DNA of 64,000 nucleotides from Notospermus geniculatus. Taxonomy: Eukaryota > Nemertea > Pilidiophora > Heteronemertea > Lineidae. Location of the stretch: positions 272,823-336,822 of the forward strand of contig NMRB01000080.1 of the NCBI GenBank assembly GCA_002633025.1, written 5' to 3'. Position 1 is the first letter of the stretch, and each line of letters opens with the position of its first letter. The notes under the pieces are model-generated. The model saw only the letters and a list, made by a program, of their open reading frames with translations. It was not told the DNA's origin and searched no databases. Positions 9,335-18,489 of the stretch are shown here, in pieces. Position numbers and translations under genes: made by a program.

Positions 9335-9925
9335 CCGTTTCTCAGATAGTGACCGCAGTTTCTCGCTGTTGGAATTGGGAATTACTGAAAACTTCTTAGA
9401 ACTGGTAAACCATTGGAGGTTAGCACTTTAGGTTTAAACACCTGCACGAACTCTGAATCTGGGTGACTTTCGATTCCATCGTTGTATTTCCAGTAACTGA
9501 ATACTTAGATAAACGATATCTTTCCTCTTGCAGGAATCTTGCATCCAACTACAGCTTTTGTCTCCACATCCTCGCCCACCCTGAATATCCGTTTTCATTG
9601 CAGCGGTTTCCCACACATGACACGTGGTTTTCATTGGTATCATGTCCCTTTTTCGTGCAGAACAAGTCAAGAGCTGACCGGCATTGCAGCTATGGACAAG
9701 GGCTATGGAAACCTTGCAGCAAGCATTAAAACCGTTGTAGTGGAAACGGGCCTTTCGTCCTTCTTGACCCATGTTTGCAAGCACAAGAACCCATTGGTTC
9801 GTTGTTGGAATCCGGTTTGTTCCCGGCATTTGGACATCTTGATTACATGTAGTCTTGGGTTTATTTAGTTTTCTGGTGTCAAATTATTAACCTATAAAAA
9901 ATGGTCGTCATTTTTCTGCTTTCAG
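9335..9925 (+). other. Spacer before ZC17
   Basis: Duplicate of 4003-4606. No gene seen; it ends in the acceptor tttctgctttcag. Confidence 0.5.
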
Positions 9926-10171
9926 ATGTCACATTTCCAAAAGCAACTACATATCAGTTACGATGCCCCTTCCAGTGTCAGACAATTCAAATGTTCATAT
10001 TGCCCGAAGATGTTTACGAAGAACTGCAACAGAATTCAACATGAAAGAATCCATACCGGAGAAAAACCATACAAGTGTAACTTTTGCGACCGAAGGTTTA
10101 ATCATATGTCGAACTACAAACTCCACGTGGGTAGAAGGCATAGCCAACTTTGTGACGTCGTGAACCTATGA
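9926..10171 (+). CDS. ZC17: two-finger family C cassette
   Basis: [10 protein letters not shown] in phase 0, 81 residues, stop TGA. Fingers CSYCPKMF and CNFCDRRF, helices K/C/N/Q (Arg at position 4) and H/S/N/L with HX4H. Differs from ZC7 at only two or three residues. Linker TGEKP. Confidence 0.82.
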   Translation: MSHFQKQLHISYDAPSSVRQFKCSYCPKMFTKNCNRIQHERIHTGEKPYKCNFCDRRFNHMSNYKLHVGRRHSQLCDVVNL

Positions 10172-10275
10172 ACCCGTATGTGGGCTTGGGAGCTGGATTT
10201 CAGACATTTGATTTTCAGCTCTCCATGTTCTGCTGTGTCAGCGCTTATAATGTGGTTGGTCTTTTTTGCTTTCAG

Positions 10276-10494
10276 ATGTCATGTGTCCAAAACGTTGACG
10301 TCAGTCTTGGAACCCTCCCAGATTTGAAGTCATTTCCATGTCCATATTGTTGCAAGACTTTTATGTGGAAATGCAACCTAAATCGCCATGAAAGGATTCA
10401 TACGGGAGAAAAACCTTACGTGTGCAACATATGTCTGAAAAGATTTAATCAACTGTCAAACTTCAAAGTTCACTTGTTGATTCATAGGAAGTAG
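10276..10494 (+). CDS. ZC18: two-finger family B cassette
   Basis: [11 protein letters not shown] in phase 0; 72 residues, stop TAG. The protein appears identical to ZC10 (helices W/C/N/R and Q/S/N/V). Three near-identical copies of this tail (ZC8, ZC10, ZC18) exist, which suggests recent copying or gene conversion. Confidence 0.82.
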   Translation: MSCVQNVDVSLGTLPDLKSFPCPYCCKTFMWKCNLNRHERIHTGEKPYVCNICLKRFNQLSNFKVHLLIHRK

Positions 10495-10577
10495 CTTAGG
10501 CCTTATGTGTGGGGAGTTCAGGCAACTTGGATTTTTAAACCCAAAATCTAGTTATCAGTTTTCTTTTCCCCATGTAA

Positions 10578-10835
<258 letters not shown>

Positions 10836-10959
10836 ATTTGGCTCAGGTGTTCCTTTTTCATTGGAGTTAGGATTTTTGGATCCAAAATTTAGTTTTCAGT
10901 TTTGTTTACCCTATGTAAACTTGTAGAACTAACATGGTTGTTGTTATTTCTGCTTCCAG

Positions 10960-11181
10960 ATTTCATGTGTTCCAAAACAACCAGATGTCAGTCTCACCAT
11001 CGGCTCACTTTTGAGGTTATTCAAATGTTCGTTTTGTCAAAAGGCATTCACCCAGCGTTGCTACCTGATTCGACATGAAAGAATCCACACGGGAGAAAAA
11101 CCATTCAAGTGTATCATATGTGGGAAGAGATTTAATCAAAAATCAAACTACAAAGTTCACTTGATGGTTCATCAGAAGTAG
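10960..11181 (+). CDS. ZC20: two-finger family A cassette
   Basis: [12 protein letters not shown] in phase 0; 73 residues, stop TAG. Helices Q/C/Y/R and Q/S/N/V, linker TGEKP. Duplicate of ZC13, with Met for Leu in the last finger (HLMVH). Confidence 0.82.
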   Translation: MSCVPKQPDVSLTIGSLLRLFKCSFCQKAFTQRCYLIRHERIHTGEKPFKCIICGKRFNQKSNYKVHLMVHQK

Positions 11182-11306
11182 ATTTGGGTCTGGTGTTCCT
11201 TTTTCATGTGTGGGCATTACGATTTTTAGATCCGAAATTTAGTTTTCAGTTTTGTTTTTCCCTATGTAAACTTGTAGAACTTGGTTGTTGTTATTTCTGC
11301 TTCCAG

Positions 11307-11528
11307 ATTTCATGTGTACCAAGACATCCAGATGTCAGTCTCACTGACTGGTCAGGTTTGAGGCCGTTCAAATGTTCATTTTGTCTGAAGGCATTCACCC
11401 AGCGTGGCAACCTGATTCAACATGAAAGAATCCACACGGGAGAAAAACCATTCAAGTGTAACATATGTGGGAAGAGATTTAATCGAAAATCCAACCTCAA
11501 AGCTCATTTGTTTGTTCATCAGAAATAG
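11307..11528 (+). CDS. ZC21: two-finger family A cassette
   Basis: [12 protein letters not shown] in phase 0; 73 residues, stop TAG. Fingers CSFCLKAF and CNICGKRF, helices Q/G/N/Q and R/S/N/A, linker TGEKP. Duplicate of ZC14. Confidence 0.83.
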   Translation: MSCVPRHPDVSLTDWSGLRPFKCSFCLKAFTQRGNLIQHERIHTGEKPFKCNICGKRFNRKSNLKAHLFVHQK

Positions 11529-11652
11529 ATTTGGCTCTGCTGTTCCTTTTTCATGTGTGGGAGTTAGGATTTTTAGATCCAAAATCAAGTTTCAGTGTTG
11601 TTTTTCCGTATGTAAACTTGTAGAACTTGGTTGTTGTTATTTCTGCTTCCAG

Positions 11653-11886
11653 ATTTCATGTGTTCCTAGACAACCAGATGTCTGTCTCACTGACTGTTCA
11701 GGTTTGAGGCCGTTCAAATGTTCATTTTGTCTGAAGGCATTCACCCAGCGTGGCAGCCAAAATCGACATGAAAAGATTCATACGGGAGACAAACCATTCA
11801 AGTGTGACATATGTGGGAAGAGATTTAATCAAAAATCCAACCTCAAAGCTCACTTATTTTGTCAACATCAACACATTTACATGTAA
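11653..11886 (+). CDS. ZC22: two-finger family A cassette
   Basis: [12 protein letters not shown] in phase 0; 77 residues, stop TAA. Fingers CSFCLKAF and CDICGKRF, helices Q/G/S/R (Gln at position 4) and Q/S/N/A with HX4H (HLFCQH). The linker is TGDKP, a mild change from TGEKP. This is the intact counterpart of the broken ZC15. From here on A and B cassettes alternate. Confidence 0.82.
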   Translation: MSCVPRQPDVCLTDCSGLRPFKCSFCLKAFTQRGSQNRHEKIHTGDKPFKCDICGKRFNQKSNLKAHLFCQHQHIYM

Positions 11887-12010
11887 ACTGGAACTTCTCA
11901 TTTCATGTGCTTAACATGACCTTGTTACCTTGGGAGTCGGGTCGCATTCCCAAGTGTCAGTGTTCTACTTTCAACCCTTATAATATGGTCAGTACTTTTT
12001 CTGCTTTCAG

Positions 12011-12235
12011 ATGTCATGTGTCCAAAAACAAGTTGACGTCAGTCATGGTGCCTTTCCAAATTTGAGGCCATTTCAGTGTTCATATTGTCCGAAGACTTTT
12101 ACCTGGAAACACAACCTAATCCGCCATGAAAGGATTCACACGGGGGAAAAACCATTCAAATGTGAAATATGTGGGAAAAGGTTCAATAATCAGTCAAATC
12201 TGAAAAGTCATTTACTTGTTCATATGAAAATGTAG
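12011..12235 (+). CDS. ZC23: two-finger family B cassette
   Basis: MSCVQKQVDVSH in phase 0 after tttctgctttcag; 74 residues, stop TAG. Fingers CSYCPKTF and CEICGKRF, helices W/H/N/R and N/S/N/S, linker TGEKP. First B member of the alternating A-B stretch. Confidence 0.83.
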   Translation: MSCVQKQVDVSHGAFPNLRPFQCSYCPKTFTWKHNLIRHERIHTGEKPFKCEICGKRFNNQSNLKSHLLVHMKM

Positions 12236-12372
12236 ATTTCACTCGAGTCTGCATGTGTTGTGTATGGATGAGAATCGGTAAAATTTTGGATTTCCAGATC
12301 TGAAATTTAGTTTTTGGTTCTCCGTTTCAATGTAAACTCGTAGAATATGGTCGTTATCATTTCTGCTTCCAG

Positions 12373-12602
12373 ATTTCACATGTTCGAAGACATCCAGATG
12401 TCGATCTCACCAAGTGCTCAGTTTTGAGGCCGTTCAAATGTTCGTTTTGCCAGAAGGCATTCACCCTGCGTTGGAACCAAATTCGACATGAAAAAATTCA
12501 TACGAGGGAGAAAAACCATTCAAATGTAACATATGTGGGAAGAGATTTAATCGAAAATCTAACCTCAAAGTCCACTTGTTGTGTCATCATCAACATGTTT
12601 AA
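12373..12602 (+). pseudogene. ZC24: family A cassette frameshifted in the finger linker
   Basis: The acceptor, leader (ISHVRRHPDVDL) and finger 1 (CSFCQKAF, helix L/W/N/R, Gln at position 4) are intact. In the linker after HEKIHT two extra bases (ag near 12505, compare ZC26) shift the frame, so finger 2 is lost and translation runs to a stop at 12789. The original frame would end at TAA 12600-12602. At most one finger would be made. A sequencing error cannot be excluded. Confidence 0.72.
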
Positions 12603-12734
12603 ACTGGAACTTCTCATTTCTTGTGCTAACATGACCTTATTGGCTTGGAATCGGATCTTTAGACATTTCATTCCCAGGTGTCTGTGTTCCACTTTCAACC
12701 CTTGTAATATGGTCAGTACTTTTTCTGCTTTCAG

Positions 12735-12950
12735 ATGTCATGGATCCAAAATCGAGTTGACGTCAGTCTTGGGGCTTTCCCAAATTTGATGTGTTCATAT
12801 TGTCCGAAGCCTTTTACCAGGAAATACGACCTAATCCGCCATGAAAGAATTCACACGGGAGAAAAACCATTCGAATGTGAAATATGCAGGAAAAGGTTCA
12901 ATGATAAGTCGAACCTCAAAAAGCATTTACTTGTTCATATGAAAGTGTAG
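12735..12950 (+). CDS. ZC25: two-finger family B cassette
   Basis: [12 protein letters not shown] in phase 0; 71 residues, stop TAG. Fingers CSYCPKPF and CEICRKRF, helices R/Y/D/R and D/S/N/K, linker TGEKP. An in-frame deletion removed the three residues before the first Cys, so the leader runs directly into finger 1 (NLMCSYC). Confidence 0.8.
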   Translation: MSWIQNRVDVSLGAFPNLMCSYCPKPFTRKYDLIRHERIHTGEKPFECEICRKRFNDKSNLKKHLLVHMKV

Positions 12951-13080
12951 ATTTGACTGGGATTTGCCTGTGTGCAGGAAAACCTGTAAAAGATTGGATT
13001 TCCAGATCTGAAATTTAATCTTCCATTCTCCGTTCCAAAATTAACTCGTAGAATATGGTCGTTATCATTTCTGATTCCAG

Positions 13081-13308
13081 ATTTCACATGTTCCAAGACA
13101 TCCAGATGTCAATCTCACCGAGTGCTCAGTTTTGAGGCCATTCAAATGTTCGTTTTGCCAGAAGGCATTCACCCTGCGTTGCAACCAAATTCAACATGAA
13201 AGAATTCATACGGGAGAAAAACCATTCAAATGTAACATATGTGGGAAGAGATTTAATCAAAAATCCAACCTCAAAGTCCACTTGTTGTGTCGTCATCAAC
13301 ACGTTTAA
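13081..13308 (+). CDS. ZC26: two-finger family A cassette
   Basis: Acceptor tttctgattccag, one base off the family consensus, then [12 protein letters not shown] in phase 0; 75 residues, stop TAA. Fingers CSFCQKAF and CNICGKRF, helices L/C/N/Q (Gln at position 4) and Q/S/N/V with HX4H. Linker TGEKP. Closest intact relative of ZC24. Confidence 0.8.
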   Translation: MSHVPRHPDVNLTECSVLRPFKCSFCQKAFTLRCNQIQHERIHTGEKPFKCNICGKRFNQKSNLKVHLLCRHQHV

Positions 13309-13440
13309 ACTGGAACTTCTCATTTCATGTGCTAACATGAACTTGTTGGCTTGGAATCGGATCTTTAGACATTTCATTCCCAGGTGTCAGTGTTCCACTT
13401 TCAACCCTTATAATATGGTCAGTACTTTTTCTGCTTTCAG

Positions 13441-13665
13441 ATGTCATACATCCAGAAACAAGTTGACGTCAGTCTTGCTGCCTTCCCAAATTTGAAGCCA
13501 ATTGAGTGTTCATATTGTCTGAAGATTTTTGCCAGGAAATGCGACCTAACCCGCCATGAAAGAATTCACACGGGAGAAAAACCATTCAAATGTGAAATAT
13601 GCTGGAAAAGTTTCAATGATCAGTCGAACCTCAAAAGGCATTCACTCATTCATAAGAACGTTTAG
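13441..13665 (+). CDS. ZC27: two-finger family B cassette
   Basis: MSYIQKQVDVSL in phase 0 after tttctgctttcag; 74 residues, stop TAG. Fingers CSYCLKIF and CEICWKSF, helices R/C/D/R and D/S/N/R, linker TGEKP. Asp at helix 3 of finger 1 is shared only with ZC25. Confidence 0.82.
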   Translation: MSYIQKQVDVSLAAFPNLKPIECSYCLKIFARKCDLTRHERIHTGEKPFKCEICWKSFNDQSNLKRHSLIHKNV

Positions 13666-13791
13666 ATTTGACTAGGGTCTGCCTGTGTCATGTCTGCATG
13701 AAAACATGTAAAAGATTGGATTTGCAGATCTTTCAGGTCTCTGTCCCAATGTAAACTCGTAGAATATGGTTGTTATCATTTCTGCTTCCAG

Positions 13792-14028
13792 ATTTCACAT
13801 GCTCGAAGACATCCAGATGTCAGTCTCACCAAGTGCTCAGGTCCGAGGCCATTCAAATGTTCGTTTTGTCCGAAGGCATTCACCCAGCGTAGCAACCTGA
13901 CCCGACATGAGAGAATCCACACGGGAGAAAAACCATTCAAATGTAACACATGTGGGAGGAGATTTAACCATCAGTCAAATTACAAAGTCCATGTGCTTTC
14001 TCATCTCATTCATAAGAATCCTGCCTAG
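13792..14028 (+). CDS. ZC28: two-finger family A cassette
   Basis: [12 protein letters not shown] in phase 0 after tctgcttccag; 78 residues, stop TAG. Fingers CSFCPKAF and CNTCGRRF, helices Q/S/N/R and H/S/N/V, linker TGEKP. Longer tail ([10 protein letters not shown]) than other A cassettes. Last member of the A/B/C families. Confidence 0.82.
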   Translation: MSHARRHPDVSLTKCSGPRPFKCSFCPKAFTQRSNLTRHERIHTGEKPFKCNTCGRRFNHQSNYKVHVLSHLIHKNPA

Positions 14029-14753
14029 GACACATAAGGATTTCCTCATGCTCACGTGGCAGTTGGAGGCCTATACCACCACAAACAAACACTTAGACTC
14101 CATAATTTGTCTTGCGGGCAGTTCAGATCTTGTCAGCACTTCAGTTCCTCAGATCTTGTGAGCAGTTCAGTTCTTCAAACCTTGTGAACAGTTCAATTCT
14201 TCAGATCTTGTGGGCGGTTCAGATCTTGTGGGCAGTTCACTTCTTCAGATCTTTGTGCTCTGTGTGATCAATCCTAGCTAAGCTGACCAGCCTTTGAATT
14301 TGTTCTCATTGCCATTGAACTAGTTAAAAGATTCTTCTTCCAAAAGAGGTTTGATATATGGTTCTTTTTGGCTTCCATAGTTATGCATTCAGACATTCAA
14401 ATACTATCTCGTTTGTCAAGGTTGCTGGTTTCCTGATTGAAATACCGATAATGTATGGGGCATTTTCATGAAAGGAGGTTCACTTCTCCAAAATGGCTCT
14501 ATTTGGTCCACACTAAATGATTCTGCTACTAAGATAATTTGTGATCTTACATCTTGCCCTGACAAGTGTTCCAATCACTCCTACTCTCGCCCACTTTTAG
14601 GAACAATAGTCGGAGGGCGAAACGACTAGGCCTTGATTTGTCGAGATAATGATCTTATGACGTGTATTTTTGACGTCTACATTTGCTGATGTCATTCTTT
14701 TGTTGTGCATTTGGATGCATTTCTCACACCGAGGGTCCTCTTTCTATTTTCAG
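14029..14753 (+). other. Spacer between ZC28 and ZC29
   Basis: No gene seen. It contains the short minisatellite at about 14116-14252 and ends in the ZC29 acceptor tttctattttcag. Confidence 0.5.
14116..14252. repeat. Minisatellite with cagttcagatcttgtg units
   Basis: About four imperfect copies of a unit built from gatcttgtg, gcagttcag and ttcttc words, some in shortened form. Non-coding. Confidence 0.7.
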
Positions 14754-14975
14754 CAACATAGTAATAAGGATGAAAAGGGTGGATACTGGACCTGTCCACT
14801 CTGCGGGAAGGTTTTCTATGGAAAGGCATCGCTGAAGAGGCATATGCGGGTCCATTCGGGAGAAAGACCTTACAAATGCCCCAAGTGTGGAAGAGCATTT
14901 ACTCAGAAGTGCAACTTGCAGAGACATATGCATTTATTTGTCCATAAAGAAGAGATAACGGAGGATTTTAGCTAA
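14754..14975 (+). CDS. ZC29: two-finger C2H2 cassette
   Basis: Acceptor tttctattttcag, opening QHSNKDEKGG in phase 0; 73 residues, stop TAA. Fingers CPLCGKVF and CPKCGRAF, helices G/A/S/R and Q/C/N/R. Linker SGERP. Finger 2 has HX5H spacing. It keeps the phase rule but is outside families A-C. The left breakpoint of the 8.65-kb duplication (14928) lies in its last 48 bases, so an orphan copy of its tail is found at 23578. Confidence 0.78.
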   Translation, partial: QHSNKDEKGGYWTCPLCGKVFYGKASLKRHMRVHSGERPYKCPKCGRAFTQKCNLQRHMHLFVHKEEITEDFS

Positions 14976-15946
14976 AACTGGAAGTTTTCTTCAGAAAACT
15001 CAGTCTGTTTGGTGTTGAAAGAGAGTCATTCATCTCTGAATAAGGATTTCCATTCTTTTCTTTCTGAAAATACGTTAACAAGATTTTATCCTGTTTCTTG
15101 CGTCAGTCAGTTCATTCATTTTGGCAAAAATATATATTTTTGATTTCGGTCATATGTCTTGGGTCCATCAATTTCACATACTAGTACTAGTATATGACCT
15201 TCCACAGCAAAACCAGGCACGTGTCACTCAGAAGGTAAGCCTCAATGAACTAAGATGACACCAGGAGAGAATGTAAGAAATAGATCGTTTCAGATTTCAT
15301 AATATAGATGGCGACAATATTGAAACTGACAAACATTTTGGTCTCAACCTGCCAAGCTAAGAGCGACATGCGACTGGTTTTGGTGTGGAAGGTCACATAC
15401 AGTATTGAGTTGCAGAGTAAACTAGTAGGGCAATAACACCACTTGATAATGGTTTTGGCTCTCGTATGCTTTTATCATGTTTACAACTATGTCAACAAGG
15501 CTTCTCCCACTTCCTGCATGTCTTTGGTTCATTAACGAACATCTGGTCGAGGCAGTATAGTGATAGAATTGCTTTTGCAGTGTCTATTCAAACTTCAAAT
15601 TTCTGTGAAAGGTACCGTAAGCAATATGCTACTGTCTGACCAGATTCGAACCATGGGTTCGAATCTGGTAGAAGCACGCAATGCCTTTCACCTTAGAAAC
15701 CCATTTCTATTTCATGTCTGATCTCAGAAGGTAGAATTTTCACTCGTCATCAGGGGATTGTAAGCAATTGAAGTAAAAGCTTATTTCTGTACTGTGAAGG
15801 ACACTGTAGACTGTTGGATGTTTTATCAAAACGTAGATGTTGCAGGTTTGGTGTCCATCATGATGGTACTTGTCTTGCTTCATTGCTGGGCTTGTTCAGT
15901 TTGCTGGTTGGTGTCTATACATGTAGGTGTTGATTTATCTTTTCAG
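14976..15946 (+). other. Spacer before ZC30A
   Basis: No gene seen. It includes the copy-A-specific stretch at about 15637-15717 with the hairpin at 15640-15668. It ends in tttatcttttcag, the ZC30A acceptor. Confidence 0.5.
15640..15668. repeat. 13-bp hairpin with B-box-like word
   Basis: ccagattcgaacc, three bases, then the exact complement ggttcgaatctgg. The word ggttcgaatc matches the tRNA B-box, but nothing else tRNA-like surrounds it. The stretch is absent from copy B. Confidence 0.6.
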
Positions 15947-16990
15947 GCTACTGGGAAAGTTAAAGCGGAAGTTACTGAGGTTCAGAGGAGTTCTTCTCTT
16001 GAAAATTGCACTTCTCGCATTGACGAGCTGCTCCAAGCTGCTGATAAAGTTAAAGTTGAAGTCACGGAGGTTGAGAGCAGGTGGTCGGAGGGCAACAAAT
16101 TTGGTACCTCTCTTAAAAGTCATAGTGAAGAGGTGATCCAGGCTGCCGATAAAGTTAAAGTTGAAGTCATGGAGGTAGAGAGTACCGGTAGTTTCCTTGA
16201 TAACGAGAAGAGTGAGAAGAGCGAGTCGGAGAGAGCTAGTTGTGGTACCTCTCTTGAAAATAATTGCAGTTCTCACGGTGAAGAAGTGATCCAAGCTGCT
16301 GAAAAAGTTAAAGTTGAAGTCACGGAGGGAGAGAGTAGTTTCCTTGACAACAAGAAGAGCGAGTCGGAGAGAGCTAGTTGTGGCATCTCTCTTGAAAATT
16401 GCAGTTCTCACTGTGAAGAAGTGATCCACACTGCTGATAAAGTTACAGCTGAAGTCACGGAGGTTGAGATTGATTCCTTTGGTAATGCGGGAGGCGGAAA
16501 GGCTGTTAATAGAACTGGACTGCGGAAGTTTCGATGCCAGGCATGTAAGGAATGGTTTCAGTCCTTGGTTGCCCACAAGGCACATGTGTGTAAATGTGTT
16601 CCGAATAAGATTCGGGTAGGCCATGTATGCCCAGCGCGCGACAGGCCGTTCTTTCAGGAAACTCATTGCGATCAGCATAGTTTGACTCGTACAAAGAGGA
16701 AGACATATGAATGCAAGAAATGCGGTGAGAAATATGATAATGAGGCTGATGTAAGCATGCACGTTCTGCGGTGTTGTACCGATACTGAAATGTTACCCGA
16801 GGGAGGTAGTGAGACGGTGCCTGCAGAAGGGGAAGAGGTCACTGGAAGTAACTGGAAAACTAAAATACTTGAAAAAGCAGCCGAGTTACAATACAACAAG
16901 CAAGATTGTCCTCTTTGTAAAAAATCATGCTTTTGTCTCCGTGCCTTAAAACAGCACCTTGCCCACTGCCACGGAGACGAAACTGCATGA
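15947..16990 (+). CDS. ZC30A: acidic VKxE-repeat plus C2H2-type cassette
   Basis: Acceptor tttatcttttcag; phase 0; 347 residues, stop TGA. Residues 1-190 are five imperfect repeats, starting at about 1, 31, 66, 117 and 162, each opening A-D/E-K-VKVEVTEVE-like and usually ending EEVIQ or ELLQ. Four carry VK(A/V)E, the SUMO-conjugation consensus; the fifth has VTAE. Residues 195-343 hold finger-like modules: FRCQAC with His-X2-His, CPARDR (poor), YECKKCGEKY ending HVLRC (C2HC-like) and a good C2H2 (CPLCKKSCF). It keeps the phase-0 rule, so I treat it as another alternative tail, far larger than its neighbours. Function is inferred only: chromatin or transcription regulation. Confidence 0.72.
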   Translation, partial: ATGKVKAEVTEVQRSSSLENCTSRIDELLQAADKVKVEVTEVESRWSEGNKFGTSLKSHSEEVIQAADKVKVEVMEVESTGSFLDNEKSEKSESERASCGTSLENNCSSHGEEVIQAAEKVKVEVTEGESSFLDNKKSESERASCGISLENCSSHCEEVIHTADKVTAEVTEVEIDSFGNAGGGKAVNRTGLRKFRCQACKEWFQSLVAHKAHVCKCVPNKIRVGHVCPARDRPFFQETHCDQHSLTRTKRKTYECKKCGEKYDNEADVSMHVLRCCTDTEMLPEGGSETVPAEGEEVTGSNWKTKILEKAAELQYNKQDCPLCKKSCFCLRALKQHLAHCHGDETA

Positions 16991-17563
16991 ATGTGGACTC
17001 TCTGGGAAGGATTTAGTCTAGAAGTACGACTTTGATAAACATGGGCAGAAACACAAGTAAGAAGTGATAGTGAACAATCATTACCATAGAGTGTGAGAGA
17101 AGAACTTGGGCAGAAGATGCTGCCGGCTGGACTCTAGGGCTATTTAAGTTAATTTGGTTCTCTTTGTCCTTTCTTGACACCTGAATCCTGGCCATATCTT
17201 GCGAAGGTGAGCTCTTGTCTCATATGCGATCTGTTCCATTTTGTTGTCCACTGCCAAGGTACGGCACAAATTGCTCAGTGAGCTGAATAGGTGCTTGCGT
17301 GTCCTCTTTGTTTTTTTTCAGAATACCAGTGTTGAGCTGACTACTACCGTGATTGTTATGGGGGCACTTTTTAGTTCATTAATCATCAGGGAGATTGGTT
17401 TGTCTCTGTTACCTGTATGCCAGACGAGGTCATCAGCGTTCATCGGTATTGCGAGAAATGTCCAATCTGAATGGAAGGTTCAGTTTTTCAGTCCAGTCAG
17501 TTCCTTCAGTCTTCTTGTGCACTGCCATCTAGTATTTCCTTTGATTGATTCAAATTTACCTTT

Positions 17564-17632
17564 GGTGGATTTCAAGTTCTGAAAATTTCATACCTTCAGT
17601 GGATTTCAAGTTCTGAAAATTTCATACCGTGA
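17564..17632. repeat. Two copies of a ~37-bp repeat
   Basis: Two adjacent copies of gtggatttcaagttctgaaa plus ttcatacc. Copy B has three copies at about 26330-26435. Confidence 0.75.
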
Positions 17633-18483
17633 TTTCATTTTGAGTGACATTTTCTGCTATAACATGATTTTGATTCCAGAATTATCATTAACCGTTCTGT
17701 TTGTTTTTTAGCAGCCATCTCACAAAATTTTTTTAGAGTTGCAGATCAGTGAATGAGCTCTGGAGGAAGACAAGAATTTGACCCATGGTATTCCATTTCA
17801 GGGTGTTTTTCTGTTGTTCATTACTTTCTGCTGCTCTCAGGAGACTCGCAATCATACATGCTTTGAACCATTATTCATCATTATTCATGATTTCCAGGAC
17901 ATAACTTCAACAACATCTGCCATTGCTGATGTTGACATCCTGATGCAAATCCGGGTGCAAAATTCATTGCTGACGTCGTCCTATGATGCAAAGCGGGGGG
18001 CAAAACGCACAATCCAACAGAATGATTTGGCATCGTGGAAATGATGAATACAGACTGTTTTAATTAAACATTCCTACGAAATGGGTTAATGATATTTGGT
18101 CTTTTTCAATGTGGTCATCTCTTTATGATTTTATGCATTCTCATTTTGTTAAGTGCCATGTAAATGCCAAACTTATAATGTACATGTACATAATTAGAAT
18201 ATCTAGAAGATTAGTTCTCAATGAGGTCATCGTCACTTCTCCACGGAAAGACCATATCAGGCCTTTTCATTGTCTTCAGGACGTCATCTCCGTGGCAATA
18301 CGAGGTGCGAGCATGAAGCCACAACGTCATGGTAGTGTGACCTTGACGTTCCGTACAACGTCACAGTGGAAAAGTTCATACGGTCGCAGTGCCACCCCAA
18401 TGCTAGAAAAAGAATGGCTACAACCCCATTGAGAGAGTCCTGTTTTTGCTTTACTGGCATAACTAGTGCTTTTCTCAGTTACC

Positions 18484-18489
18484 AATAAA
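18484..18489 (+). terminator. Possible poly(A) signal, copy A
   Basis: AATAAA about 1.5 kb after the ZC30A stop, conserved in copy B (27349-27354). Inferred only. Confidence 0.3.

Noticed and set aside
15640-15668. tRNA gene
   Set aside because: Only a B-box-like word is present; no A-box, cloverleaf or terminator.
17241-17582. Possible exon shared with copy B (26021-26302), opening NTSVELTT after a pyrimidine-rich tract in phase 0
   Set aside because: No known domain; the C-terminal parts diverge by frame between copies, and similarity is expected from the DNA duplication. It could be revisited with transcript data.
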